In this document: positions 8,409-16,327 of the stretch, piece after piece
How the letters are laid out: the number at the start of each line of letters is the position of its first letter
Position numbering within the stretch: the first letter of the stretch is position 1
Assembly: GCF_002777975.1 (NCBI RefSeq)
Contig: NZ_NGVS01000033.1
Span: 62,001-126,000, forward strand
Direction: 5' to 3'
Length of the DNA: 64,000 nucleotides
Origin: Shewanella carassii
Lineage (GTDB): Bacteria > Pseudomonadota > Gammaproteobacteria > Enterobacterales > Shewanellaceae
The notes under the pieces: generated by a model
The model's database searches: none
The model's input: the letters and a program-made list of their open reading frames with translations, nothing else
What the model was told of the DNA's origin: nothing
Position numbers and translations under genes: made by a program

Positions 8409-9539
8409 ATGTCGTTGAAATCGCGTTTTCATCTGCCCGAAGGGCACTATTTTTTGTCCCACTCTGTGGGCGCCATGCCAAAGGGCTGCGAAGCTGCGGT
8501 CAGCGAGTTTCTCGGCGCCTGGAAGCATCAAGGCGGTGACGCCTGGCCTGTGTGGCTCGAGGGGGTTGAGCTGTTTTTGCAGCAACTTGCGGCTCTGACC
8601 CGAGTTCCCGCCAGTGGCTTTTGCCCGCAGCTGAATCTCTCTTCGGCTTTATCCAAGCTGGTCGGCGCCCTGCCGAATGCCAAGCCCGGTCAGCGGATCT
8701 TGGCCACCGAACTGGATTTCCCCTCCATGGGGTTTGTACTGCAACAGGCCGAGAAGAAGGGCTACCGACTGCAGTTGCTTGAGCCGCAAGCCGGGCTGGT
8801 GTCTTTGAGTCAGTGGCAACAGGCCTTGGGAGAGGATGTGGCGCTGGCCTTTATCACCCATGCCATTTCTGAAAACGGTCAGTTACAGTCTGTGAGTGAA
8901 ATTTGCGCTCTGGCCCGAAGCTTAGGAGTAATGACAGTGGTGGACATTGCCCAGTCTCTCGGAATCATACCGATAGATTTGGGGCAGTGGCAGGCTGATG
9001 CTGTCTTGGGGTCCTGCGTTAAATGGTGTTGCGCTGGCCCGGGGGCGGCCTTTTTATGGCTCAGCGATAAGTTGGCCCAGACGCTGGAGCCTGTGGATCT
9101 GGGATGGTTCTCCCATGAGGCGCCGTTTGAGTTCGATATCCATGATTTTCGCTATGCCAAGGGAGCAAAAAGGTTTTGGGGGGGTACGCCTTCCGTATTG
9201 CCTTACATGCTGGCGGCGGCGTCACTGCAGCAGCTGCGCGCTTTCGGCGATAGTCAAATTTATCAACACAATCAGCGCCTGGGGCAGGGGATCCTGGATT
9301 GTGCCCTGAGTCATGAATTCAAGGTGGTAACGCCCAATATCAGCGGCGAGCGCAGTGGCACTGTGGTAGTCGATTTCGCCGATAGGCAGGCAGCGCAGCA
9401 AGTGTTCAACAGATTGGGGATCAAGACAGACTTGCGCCCAAGATTTGGCTTTCGCTTTTCGCCGCATATCTATACCGATGGTGAGGATATGGAGGTTTTG
9501 CTGCAGGGGCTCAGACAGTTGGCCGGCAAAAGGCCCTGA
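8409..9539 (+). CDS. kynU: kynureninase-like PLP enzyme (class V aminotransferase fold)
   Basis: A 376-residue fold-type I PLP enzyme. The PLP lysine is Lys205 in GSCVKWCCAGPGAAF and the pyridine-binding Asp is Asp179 in VVDIAQS. The N-terminal YFLSHSVGAMP and the GTPSVLPYMLA segment follow the kynureninase pattern more than that of cysteine desulfurases. Kynureninase cleaves (3-hydroxy)kynurenine to (hydroxy)anthranilate and alanine. Start at ATG 8409 follows GAGGAG; the frame is open 16 codons upstream inside the preceding gene. At 376 residues it is somewhat short for the family (about 415). The pair with the TDO-like gene reads as a short tryptophan-catabolic operon. Confidence 0.78.
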   Translation: MSLKSRFHLPEGHYFLSHSVGAMPKGCEAAVSEFLGAWKHQGGDAWPVWLEGVELFLQQLAALTRVPASGFCPQLNLSSALSKLVGALPNAKPGQRILATELDFPSMGFVLQQAEKKGYRLQLLEPQAGLVSLSQWQQALGEDVALAFITHAISENGQLQSVSEICALARSLGVMTVVDIAQSLGIIPIDLGQWQADAVLGSCVKWCCAGPGAAFLWLSDKLAQTLEPVDLGWFSHEAPFEFDIHDFRYAKGAKRFWGGTPSVLPYMLAAASLQQLRAFGDSQIYQHNQRLGQGILDCALSHEFKVVTPNISGERSGTVVVDFADRQAAQQVFNRLGIKTDLRPRFGFRFSPHIYTDGEDMEVLLQGLRQLAGKRP

Positions 9540-9615
9540 TCGCTTGGGGGCAGGGTCTAGGGCCGATCCAGATGGGACTCATTCCTGAGGAAGCCGAAAT
9601 AAGATTGGACCAGCT

Positions 9616-9648
9616 GCGGCTTAAACTCCCCGGGAGTCTTTAAGCCGC
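9616..9648. terminator. strong inverted repeat between convergent kynU and ruvX
   Basis: The arms GCGGCTTAA and TTAAGCCGC enclose a second inverted repeat ACTCC/GGAGT, giving one long hairpin centred near 9632 with a small bulge. It lies in the 116-bp space between the convergent kynU (plus) and ruvX (minus) stops, so a bidirectional terminator is the simplest reading. There is no obvious U-run on either side. Confidence 0.55.
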
Positions 9649-9655
9649 TGAAGTT

Positions 9656-10075
9656 TCAGTACTGGTTCTCGAAATAGCTTTCGATGATCAGCACAGCAGA
9701 GACGGCATCGATCTGGCCCTTGGTCAGCGCCTTGAAGCCACCGAGTTCAAATAATCTGGCCTTGGCATCGGCCGTGGTCAGGCGTTCATCCTGGGTGGCC
9801 ACCTTGACACCGAAACGCCCGGCAATACGGTTGGCAAACTTACGGGCTCTCTGGGTCATCTCCTGCTCTGTGCCATCCATATTGAGTGGCAGTCCCACCA
9901 CCACGAGATCCGGTTGCCATTCTTCGATTAAAGCCGCTATCTGCTGCCAATCGGGAATACCATCCACTGCCTTGATGGATGTCAGTGGGCTGGCACTGCC
10001 GGTCAACTGCTGACCTATGGCTATGCCTATGCTCTTAGTGCCGAAATCGAAGCCCAGTACGGTTTTTGCTGTCAT
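9656..10075 (-). CDS. ruvX: RuvX/YqgF, Holliday-junction-resolvase-fold nuclease
   Basis: A 139-residue RNase H-like protein of the YqgF family, linked to 16S rRNA 5'-end processing. Motifs are [15 protein letters not shown] (catalytic Asp at residue 10), [25 protein letters not shown] and the C-terminal [13 protein letters not shown] with the last catalytic Asp. Start at 10075 ([12 protein letters not shown]); the frame is open a further 31 codons but those overlap yqgE. It is 13 bp downstream of yqgE, as in many gammaproteobacteria. Confidence 0.94.
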   Translation of the reverse strand: MTAKTVLGFDFGTKSIGIAIGQQLTGSASPLTSIKAVDGIPDWQQIAALIEEWQPDLVVVGLPLNMDGTEQEMTQRARKFANRIAGRFGVKVATQDERLTTADAKARLFELGGFKALTKGQIDAVSAVLIIESYFENQY

Positions 10076-10088
10076 TTTGCCTCTGTAA

Positions 10089-10652
10089 TCAAGCGTGTCC
10101 CATCTGGCTGGACATTTGCCAGATATCGAATCCCAGTGATTGGGTGGCCTTGAGCCAACGATGCTCATGGGGAGTATTGAACAGTATCTCGGGTGTGGCG
10201 GGAATGGTCAGCCAGCTGTTTTCCGCCAGTTCCTGCTCCAGCTGGTGGCGGCTCCAACCAGCGTATCCCAGCGCCACCAGAAAATGCTCCGGCGCCTTTG
10301 AGGTGCCAAGAGAGGTCAAAATATCCCGTGAGCTGGTCAGCATTATCTCGTCATTGATGGCAGTGCTGTTGGCCCAATAGGGTTGACTGCTGTGCAGTAC
10401 AAAGCCCCGCTCCGGGTTCACCGGACCGCCTACCAGTACGCTGTTGTCTATTGAAGGCTTGAGAGATACCTCTTCTGCCAGCTCCATCTGCAGCAGTAAC
10501 TCATCAACCTCAATGCCTATGGGACGATTGACCATGAGTCCCATGGCGCCCTTGCTGTCGTGCTCGCACACATAGATGAGCGAACGCTCGAAGAAAGTAT
10601 CATCGAGCGAAGGCATGGCGATAAGAAAATGATTTTGCAAACTGTCCATCAT
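10089..10652 (-). CDS. yqgE: YqgE/AlgH family protein
   Basis: A 187-residue DUF179 protein. The family opening [20 protein letters not shown] is followed by [33 protein letters not shown] and a C-terminal [20 protein letters not shown], which are family hallmarks. The molecular function is unknown; AlgH in Pseudomonas has been tied to alginate expression. Two adjacent ATGs (10652 and 10649) could start it. The yqgE-ruvX order is conserved and points to an operon, with yciH 24 bp upstream perhaps part of the same transcript. Confidence 0.93.
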   Translation of the reverse strand: MMDSLQNHFLIAMPSLDDTFFERSLIYVCEHDSKGAMGLMVNRPIGIEVDELLLQMELAEEVSLKPSIDNSVLVGGPVNPERGFVLHSSQPYWANSTAINDEIMLTSSRDILTSLGTSKAPEHFLVALGYAGWSRHQLEQELAENSWLTIPATPEILFNTPHEHRWLKATQSLGFDIWQMSSQMGHA

Positions 10653-10676
10653 ACTGCTCCTGGTACTTGTTGCCTG

Positions 10677-11006
10677 TCAGCCGCCGGCCAGCTTCACCTT
10701 GTAGCCCAGCTTCTCCAGCAGGCCCTGGATTTGCTCACGATTGTCGGTCTGGATCTCGATGTCGAACGCTTTTACTGTGCCGCCGCAACCGCATTGCTTC
10801 TTGAGTTTTTGTGCCAGTTCTTTCAGCGCCTTGGCATCCAGTCCCAGCCCCTTGATCACTGAAACACCTTTGCCTTTGCGGCCCTTGCTGTCTTTATGGA
10901 TCCGCACTATACCATCGGATGCAGGGATGGCGGGTTCTTCCTTGGGCTGGCTGATACGGCCTTTGTCGGTACTGTATACCAAACTGACATTAGGATCTGT
11001 TTTCAT
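10677..11006 (-). CDS. yciH: YciH/SUI1 family translation factor
   Basis: A 109-residue stress-response translation factor of the eIF1/SUI1 fold. The SUI1 core is in the C-terminal two thirds: GRKGKGVSVIKGLGLD, then LAQKLKKQCGCGGTVK with the typical C-G-C-G-G-x-V-K loop, then IQTDNREQIQGLLEKLGYKVKLAGG. The first 30 residues are a flexible linker (VYSTDKGRI pattern). Homologues influence start-codon discrimination on the 30S subunit. The ribosome site is weak. It is the first gene of a possible yciH-yqgE-ruvX run. Confidence 0.92.
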   Translation of the reverse strand: MKTDPNVSLVYSTDKGRISQPKEEPAIPASDGIVRIHKDSKGRKGKGVSVIKGLGLDAKALKELAQKLKKQCGCGGTVKAFDIEIQTDNREQIQGLLEKLGYKVKLAGG

Positions 11007-11090
11007 TGTTGATGCTGATCTATGGTTTATGGGCGCAGTCTAGCAGATTTAGCCTAAGCGCCCAATGGCTTGCTCCAAGCCGCTGAAATC

Positions 11091-11116
11091 AAAAAAAAGC
11101 CACCGTTAAGGTGGCT
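11091..11116 (-). terminator. rho-independent terminator for the small membrane protein gene
   Basis: On the minus strand the stem AGCCACC / GGTGGCT (7 bp, loop TTAAC) is followed directly by eight U residues (A8 at 11091-11098 on the plus strand). It lies 72 bp after the stop of the 11188-11502 gene and insulates yciH from it. Confidence 0.85.
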
Positions 11117-11187
11117 GGTAAAAAACTGAAATTGTGCAGGGAACAATATCAGCCACCGGCTTGGACGCCGGCAATCACAAGAAGATG

Positions 11188-11502
11188 TCAGGAAAGTAGT
11201 ATTCCGCCAAGCACTGCCATCACAGATAAAAAGGCGCAGGGCAGCATCAGTATTCTGAGCTTGGGCAGCAGTAGTGTCAGTGTCGTCAGGACAAAGCCGA
11301 AAGCGGCCAGATCAAATGGTGAAATCTGTTGCTCGACCAATCTGGCACCGAGCCAACCGAGAATGAGCAGCGGCAGGATAAGCAAACGTCTGGCTTGATT
11401 GATGCTGCCTATTCCGGCCAGTTCCTGCGCCTGTTGTAGCAAAGAATTTCGAGTCAGCAAAACACCACTGGCAATAATAAAGAATGCGAGATACCAAAAC
11501 AT
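11188..11502 (-). CDS. small inner-membrane protein of unknown function, next to a Fur-type box
   Basis: A 104-residue protein with three to four hydrophobic helices (about residues 2-16, 40-55, 62-80 and 84-103), short basic loops (NQARR, PKLR) and no recognised motif. A perfect Fur-type box lies 25-39 bp upstream of the start codon, where it would cover the promoter, so iron-responsive expression is likely. The ribosome site is poor; a GTGG run lies about 9 nt before the ATG. A strong terminator at 11091-11116 closes the single-gene unit. I do not recognise the family. Confidence 0.65.
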   Translation of the reverse strand: MFWYLAFFIIASGVLLTRNSLLQQAQELAGIGSINQARRLLILPLLILGWLGARLVEQQISPFDLAAFGFVLTTLTLLLPKLRILMLPCAFLSVMAVLGGILLS

Positions 11503-11526
11503 GAGTCATTCACCACTTAACCTACA

Positions 11527-11541
11527 TGATAATCATTATCA
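11527..11541. promoter_or_regulatory. Fur-type operator (7-1-7 inverted repeat)
   Basis: TGATAATCATTATCA is a perfect 7-1-7 inverted repeat and matches the core of the Fur box. It lies between the minus-strand small membrane gene (start 11502) and the plus-strand DUF4136 lipoprotein gene (start 11681). A TATACT hexamer at 11550-11555, with the repeat at the -35 position, suggests a rightward promoter that Fur would block. The leftward gene starts only 25 bp away. The match is seen directly; regulation is inferred. Confidence 0.8.
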
Positions 11542-11680
11542 TTTGGTGCTATACTGAAGTCAAGCTGAATCGGTAAACTAAATTTTGTTAAATTCGGTTG
11601 TGGAGCAGAAGATTGAAATGTAAGCTGATTTCATGGGTTTTTATGGCCGTTTCCTGGCCTGGGTAAACGAGGAAATTTCG

Positions 11681-12238
11681 ATGAAGTATCTGATAACAGC
11701 CGCAATGGCACTGATGCTAAGTGCTTGCAGTACACTGAATACTGGCTGGGATTATGACCCGGGTGTGAACTTCAGCCAGTACAAGAGCTATGCCTGGGTG
11801 GAAAAGCAATCCGAAGACACCAGCTATCATCTGGATGGTTTGATGGATCAGCGAGTACGTGATGCCTTGGATCGGCAGTTGGCACAAAAGGGCTTACAGA
11901 TTGCTACCAAGGAAAACGCCGATATCCTGGTTAACTATCTGACCAAGGTAGACAAGAAAATCAATGTCGACACTTTCAACACCAACTATGGTTACAACCC
12001 ATATTGGGGGCCGGGTTGGGGCTGGGGCGGCAATATGCAGACCCAAACCACAGTACGCGAATATGAAGTCGGTACCTTGATTGTGGATCTGGTCGACGCC
12101 AAGTCCGGCAAGCTCATCTGGCGTGGCTCAGTGGCTGACACTATTCGCGATAGCGATACTCCGCAAAAGCGAATTGCCAAGGTTAACGAGGCGGTAGCCA
12201 GTGTAATGAGCAACTTCCCGCCCAAGGTGGAAAAATAA
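11681..12238 (+). CDS. DUF4136 lipoprotein
   Basis: A 185-residue lipoprotein with signal sequence MKYLITAAMALMLSACS and lipobox L-S-A-C (Cys16). DUF4136 family features follow: the early W-D-Y-D-P-x-x-x-F-x-x-Y-x-S-Y-A-W, a central low-complexity Y/P/W/G segment (residues about 102-119), then GTLIVDLVDAKSGKLIWRGS and a C-terminal repeat of A-V-A-x-V-M-x-x-F-P-P. It is probably an envelope protein anchored in the outer membrane, with unknown role. The start at 11681 follows GAGGAAA by 6 nt. A Fur-type box and a TATACT promoter element lie about 130 bp upstream. Confidence 0.85.
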   Translation: MKYLITAAMALMLSACSTLNTGWDYDPGVNFSQYKSYAWVEKQSEDTSYHLDGLMDQRVRDALDRQLAQKGLQIATKENADILVNYLTKVDKKINVDTFNTNYGYNPYWGPGWGWGGNMQTQTTVREYEVGTLIVDLVDAKSGKLIWRGSVADTIRDSDTPQKRIAKVNEAVASVMSNFPPKVEK

Positions 12239-12280
12239 CCTCTGATCCACGCGGGCACATTGTGGGAATTCAACATTGGA

Positions 12281-12313
12281 ATAAAGCGGCATAAAGCCGC
12301 TTTATTGTTTTTT
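12281..12313. terminator. bidirectional terminator between DUF4136 gene and LysR gene
   Basis: The stem AAAGCGGC / GCCGCTTT with loop ATAAA is followed on the plus strand by ATTGTTTTTT, terminating the DUF4136 gene. The right arm overlaps the stop codon of the convergent LysR gene, whose last codons are encoded by the T-run. On the minus strand the left flank AT-rich stretch gives a weaker U-tract. Confidence 0.75.
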
Positions 12314-13186
12314 AAGCAGTTCACGCAGTAGTTGCCGCATTCTGACATTGACTCTGGAGACCTGACTGGCCGATGACTGGAGTACATCCACATTGGCCTG
12401 CCAGCCGCCTACTTCAAAATCCAGCTTTACGGCCTGTAATTCCCCCTTACTCATTGCTTCCTGAGCCAAAGGCCTTGGCAGCAGTGCCCAACCAAACCCT
12501 TGTTTGGCCAGCTCCAACAGGACGTAATAGTTGTCGGCAAACCAAACATCCGGCGAGTGCACCTGATCGAACCAGAAATTACTCGAGTATTTGCTGCCTA
12601 TGACCAGTTGTCTGTGCAGTTTGAGAATATCCGTATGCATGGCACGTATCTCGGCCAAGGGGTGTTTGGGGCTGACTAGTAACTCAAAAGTCACAGTGCC
12701 TATGGTTTCAAAGTCCAGGGTTTCGGGGTAAACCGGTTCACTGAACAGCAGGCCCAAAGTGGCTTTGCCTTCCTTGACCAGAGCAATCACATCTTTGCTC
12801 GAGGCGCACAGCAAACTCAGGCAAATTTGCGGAAACTCTAGCTCCAGTTGTCTGAGCAGATCGCCGAGGCGGTTGTAGGGGATCCCTTCATCAACCGCCA
12901 GAATCACTTCCATTGATGTGTCACTGCCCAAACCTGATACCTGTTGAGCCAATCTGCGGTGCTGCGCCAACACGGCTTTGGCGTAGGGCAACAGGTGATG
13001 CCCAGCCGCGGTCAATTGGGGATAACGACCGCTGCGGTCAAAGAGTTGCAGCCCGGTATCCAGCTCCAGATTCATTATCTGCTGGCTAATACCGGATTGC
13101 ACTTTACCCAGTTGTCTGGCGGCGGCTGAAAAGGAGCCCGTCTCGACACTGGCGACAAAAGCTTCCAATTGTTCTGTGGTTAACAT
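12302..13186 (-). CDS. LysR-family transcriptional regulator, divergent from the efflux gene
   Basis: A 294-residue LysR-type regulator. The N-terminal winged HTH (residues 1-60) reads MLTTEQLEAFVASVETGSFS then AAARQLGKVQSGISQQIMNLE, the standard LTTR helix-turn-helix. The rest is the periplasmic-binding-protein-like effector domain. It is transcribed away from a PACE-type efflux gene with 85 bp between start codons. In the known AceR/AceI pair a LysR regulator activates the adjacent PACE transporter, so the same arrangement is likely here. The inducer is not deducible. Confidence 0.88.
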   Translation of the reverse strand: MLTTEQLEAFVASVETGSFSAAARQLGKVQSGISQQIMNLELDTGLQLFDRSGRYPQLTAAGHHLLPYAKAVLAQHRRLAQQVSGLGSDTSMEVILAVDEGIPYNRLGDLLRQLELEFPQICLSLLCASSKDVIALVKEGKATLGLLFSEPVYPETLDFETIGTVTFELLVSPKHPLAEIRAMHTDILKLHRQLVIGSKYSSNFWFDQVHSPDVWFADNYYVLLELAKQGFGWALLPRPLAQEAMSKGELQAVKLDFEVGGWQANVDVLQSSASQVSRVNVRMRQLLRELLKKQ

Positions 13187-13271
13187 ATCACTAATGGTGA
13201 TGGTATCTAACTTTTAAGTATCTTGATGATAGATGATAATCCGCGGCCTGTTAATCAGAATGGAAATAAGC

Positions 13272-13703
13272 ATGACTACTCAAGAACGTATTTTTCAGGC
13301 GCTACTATTCGAAGCCATAGCCCTTATTCTATTAATCCCGGTTGCCTCCTGGGCCACAGGCAGCGCAGTGAGCACCATGGCAGGCGTGAGTGTTTTCTTA
13401 AGTGTGTGTGCCATTGTGTGGAACTATTTGTACAACCTGGGGTTTGACCGGCTTTATGGCAATAACCGTGATGCCCGTGGTATTGGGCTCAGGTTATTGC
13501 ATACCCTGGGGTTTGAAGGTGGACTCATTCTGGTGACGGTTCCCGCTATTGCCTGGGCGCTGGAAACCAGCTTGCTCAACGCTTTCTTTATCGAAGCCGG
13601 TATTCTGGTGTTCTTCTTTTGCTACAACCCCTTGTTTAACTGGTTCTATGACAGTTTGCGGCTCAAGTATGTCGGCCCATATCAGCAAGGTGTTAAACAA
13701 TAA
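13272..13703 (+). CDS. PACE-type multidrug efflux transporter (BTP domain pair)
   Basis: A 143-residue membrane protein with four helices arranged as two BTP (bacterial transmembrane pair) units, the PACE architecture. Family marks are R-I-F-Q-A-L-L-F-E (Glu in helix 1, the proton-coupled acid in AceI), W-N-Y-L-Y-N-L-x-F-D near residue 55, then RLLHTLGFEGGL and N-P-L-F-N-W-F-Y-D at the end of the second pair. PACE members export biocides such as chlorhexidine or short diamines. Start ATG 13272; an ATG four codons upstream is possible. The divergent LysR gene is the likely regulator. Confidence 0.85.
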   Translation: MTTQERIFQALLFEAIALILLIPVASWATGSAVSTMAGVSVFLSVCAIVWNYLYNLGFDRLYGNNRDARGIGLRLLHTLGFEGGLILVTVPAIAWALETSLLNAFFIEAGILVFFFCYNPLFNWFYDSLRLKYVGPYQQGVKQ

Positions 13704-13878
13704 AATGCTGTTCCGTTAATTCATTCACTAATTGTCATCAACCAATAATGGTTTGTCTTGGTTAAAAATACGGATATCTATACAATGTGTCTCTGAAAAA
13801 CTGTGACTTGAGTCATCAAAGCTTCAATGTTGATTGTGGATTATTCTCTGCAGTGACACAGTCGATACTATGGCTTAA

Positions 13879-14472
13879 ATGAGCGGGGAGAGCCGAGTGA
13901 TAAGTGGTTGGCGAGTGACTTTAGGCTTGGCATTATTGTTGTTGAGTTGGGGCGTGTTTGCCTGGGGTGACTCAGACGGTGATGGCGTCCCTGATAACAA
14001 AGATGCCTGTCCCGGAACTCAGACACTGATACCAGTGAGTGCCAATGGTTGTGTCTTGGACAAGGCCTTTTCTCTGACGGATATCTGTCTGCCAACAACT
14101 GCTGCCGGTGCCTATCCTGCAGGTTGCGGCATCGCTGAACCTGTCAGGCTATATTTCGACTTGGGCTCGGCGCAGATACCTCTAGCGCAGTGGCCGCAAC
14201 TGGCCAAAATGAAAGTTTTTCTAGAGCAATACAATGTAAACCTGAGTATTGAAGGGCATGCCGATATCAGCGGTTCGGATGCCATAAATCAACCTTTATC
14301 TGCAGCCCGGGCCGAAAGTGCTAAAGCAATATTGATTAAGGATTATGGTTTTCCGGCGGCGCGATTCAGTACTCGTGGATATGGCAGTAAGCAGCCTGCC
14401 GCTGATAATACCAATGTCTCAGGCCGCAGCCTTAACCGCAGGGTTGAGTTTGTGGTCGATTTACCTAAGTAA
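13879..14472 (+). CDS. OmpA-family peptidoglycan-binding envelope protein
   Basis: A 197-residue protein: an N-terminal hydrophobic export segment (about residues 11-28), a calcium-binding thrombospondin type 3 repeat D-S-D-G-D-G-V-P-D-N-K-D-A-C-P-G-T (31-47), then an OmpA/MotB C-terminal domain (about 90-195). The latter has LYFDLGSAQIP, the signature S-I-E-G-H-A-D-x-S-G-S-D and LSAARAESAKAIL, ending with SLNRRVEFVV. It has no beta-barrel, so it probably tethers peptidoglycan from the periplasm. It is followed 27 bp later by mscS, suggesting co-transcription of two envelope/osmotic genes. Confidence 0.85.
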   Translation: MSGESRVISGWRVTLGLALLLLSWGVFAWGDSDGDGVPDNKDACPGTQTLIPVSANGCVLDKAFSLTDICLPTTAAGAYPAGCGIAEPVRLYFDLGSAQIPLAQWPQLAKMKVFLEQYNVNLSIEGHADISGSDAINQPLSAARAESAKAILIKDYGFPAARFSTRGYGSKQPAADNTNVSGRSLNRRVEFVVDLPK

Positions 14473-14499
14473 TTTAAACAAGGTGTTAAAGGGAGTTTT

Positions 14500-15327
14500 A
14501 TGATGGAAAATCTCGAAGGGCTATTGCAACAGGCGCCTGAGTTAATAGCAGCCTACGGCATCAAGATATTGCTTGCCATTGTTATTTTCTTTGTCGGTAA
14601 ATATCTGTCTAATGTGGCCAAGAAGGTTACGGCTAAAGTATTGAGTAAACGCAAGATAGACCAAACCGTGGTTTCTTTTGTGGCCAATATGGCTTGGGCA
14701 GTGGTGTTTGTGTTCACGGTTATCGCTACTTTGGGGCAGATTGGAATTCAGACCGCGTCTCTGGTTGCGGTTCTCGGTGCCGCTGGTTTGGCCGTGGGTT
14801 TAGCGCTGCAAGGCTCACTATCTAACTTTGCCGCCGGGGTCTTGATGGTTCTGTTCCGCCCTTGCCGCGTGGGAGATTATATTGAAGCTGCGGGTGTAGC
14901 CGGTACTGTCGATGAAATCACTATCTTTTCAACTCGTCTGAAAACCCCGGATAACAAGGTCATCATAGTGCCCAACTCCACTATCATGAACGGTAGCATC
15001 ACCAACTACTCGGCTATGGACAAGCGCCGCATCGATCTGGTGATCGGGGTTTCTTACGATGCAGATATCCGTCATACCAAGCAGATACTGACTAGCATTC
15101 TCGATAACCATGAAAAAGTACTGAAAGAGCCTGGTTATACAGTCGGTCTGCACACCTTGGCTGACTCTTCGGTCAACTATGTGGTTCGCCCTTGGGTGAA
15201 GTCTGCTGATTACTGGGGTGTCTACTTCGAGCTGATGGAGCAGATTAAACAATCTCTGGACGACAACGGCATTGGCATCCCTTATCCTCAGATGGATCTG
15301 CATGTCAAAGAGTTGCCTTCCAAGTAA
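14500..15327 (+). CDS. mscS: small-conductance mechanosensitive channel MscS
   Basis: A 275-residue MscS channel that opens under membrane tension to release solutes during osmotic downshock. Three N-terminal helices (about 15-110) include the pore-lining TM3 A-V-L-G-A-A-G-L-A-V-G-L-A-L-Q-G, with its glycine/alanine packing pattern. The cytoplasmic beta domain follows with FRPCRVGDYIEAAGVAGTV and IIVPNSTIMNGSITNYS. The length matches E. coli MscS. RBS GGGAG is 7 nt before the start; a strong terminator follows. Confidence 0.95.
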   Translation: MMENLEGLLQQAPELIAAYGIKILLAIVIFFVGKYLSNVAKKVTAKVLSKRKIDQTVVSFVANMAWAVVFVFTVIATLGQIGIQTASLVAVLGAAGLAVGLALQGSLSNFAAGVLMVLFRPCRVGDYIEAAGVAGTVDEITIFSTRLKTPDNKVIIVPNSTIMNGSITNYSAMDKRRIDLVIGVSYDADIRHTKQILTSILDNHEKVLKEPGYTVGLHTLADSSVNYVVRPWVKSADYWGVYFELMEQIKQSLDDNGIGIPYPQMDLHVKELPSK

Positions 15328-15348
15328 GGCCGCTGCAGCATAACATTC

Positions 15349-15383
15349 AATGCCGTTCACTGGTTGTGAACGGCATTTTCTTT
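15349..15383 (+). terminator. rho-independent terminator after mscS
   Basis: A perfect 12-bp stem AATGCCGTTCAC / GTGAACGGCATT with loop TGGTT, followed by TTCTTT. It lies 21 bp after the mscS stop and ahead of the convergent queF stop. Confidence 0.85.
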
Positions 15384-15410
15384 GGCTTAAATAAAATCCA
15401 TCTTTGGTGA

Positions 15411-16268
15411 TTATTGTCTCGCCAGGCGTTGGTTTTCTGGCAGGTGCTCAAAGTCACTGCGGAAGGGGTTGATGTCCAGCCCACCTCTGCGGGTGTAGCG
15501 GGCGTAGACGGTCAATTTACTGCAATGGCAGAAACGCTTCAGATCGGTGAATATTCGCTCGACACACTGCTCGTGGAACTCGTTATGCTGGCGGAAAGAG
15601 ATCAGATAGCGCAGCAGTTTTTCCCTGTCTATCTTGGGTCCCTGGTAGCGGATCATCACGCTGCCCCAATCAGGCTGTGAGGTGATCAAACAGTTGGACT
15701 TAAGCAGGTTGGAGTTCAAGGTCTCGGCGACTATCTGTTTGTCGTCTGTGCTGTCTTCGAGCCATTTGGGGTTGAACTCATAGTCGCTGACTTCAATATC
15801 CAGATCGTCAATGCAGTGCCCCGGCAGCTCAACAACTCTCTGGCTGTTGAAGTGCTTGGGCTCAATCACTCTGACTTTTACCTCGCCATTGGCACAGCGG
15901 CTCAGATCTTGGGTCAGGGTCTGCTCGACGGCTTCAGTACTGTCAAAGCGGGTTTGATTGAAACTGTTCAGATAGAGCTTGAAGGATTTGGACTCGATTA
16001 AATGCTCACTGTTGAGATCCAGCTGGAACTCGGCGATGGCCACCATGGGCTTGCCCTTGGCATTGAGCCAGGAGAGTTCATAGCCGGTCCAGATATCGGC
16101 CCCCTGAAACGGCAGAGGCGCACTCAGGTTGATTGCATCACGGTTGAGTTTGCGGGGAACAGCCTGCAATAGCTCAGGGGCGTAATGCTCTTGATAATCT
16201 GTCTGCTGACCCAGTGTCAGGCCAGATAAGGCTTCGGCGTTCCGGTAAGGGTCGTGATTCTGTGTCAT
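15411..16268 (-). CDS. queF: NADPH-dependent 7-cyano-7-deazaguanine reductase
   Basis: A 285-residue two-domain (YqeF-long type) nitrile oxidoreductase that reduces preQ0 to preQ1 in queuosine synthesis. The family motif [11 protein letters not shown] is at residues 92-102. The catalytic Cys193 ([13 protein letters not shown]) and Asp200 correspond to E. coli Cys190/Asp197. Start chosen at 16268 (MTQNHDPY); the frame extends 11 codons further but into the syd promoter region. It is divergent from syd (59 bp apart), the same neighbour as in E. coli. Confidence 0.95.
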   Translation of the reverse strand: MTQNHDPYRNAEALSGLTLGQQTDYQEHYAPELLQAVPRKLNRDAINLSAPLPFQGADIWTGYELSWLNAKGKPMVAIAEFQLDLNSEHLIESKSFKLYLNSFNQTRFDSTEAVEQTLTQDLSRCANGEVKVRVIEPKHFNSQRVVELPGHCIDDLDIEVSDYEFNPKWLEDSTDDKQIVAETLNSNLLKSNCLITSQPDWGSVMIRYQGPKIDREKLLRYLISFRQHNEFHEQCVERIFTDLKRFCHCSKLTVYARYTRRGGLDINPFRSDFEHLPENQRLARQ

Positions 16269-16327
16269 CAAGCGGGTTTCCGTGTCAAAATAGGCCACCA
16301 TTATACCTGAATTTGGAAGTGCGATAA

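Noticed and set aside
8409-9539. Cysteine desulfurase (SufS/IscS-like) for the class V PLP protein
   Set aside because: The active-site loop Cys of desulfurases is absent, while GTPSVLPYML and the pairing with a TDO-like gene fit kynureninase.
13753-13786. TTGGTT/TATACA promoter upstream of the OmpA-like gene
   Set aside because: The spacer is only 15 bp and the gap has several other A+T-rich candidates, so it is too weak to list as a feature.
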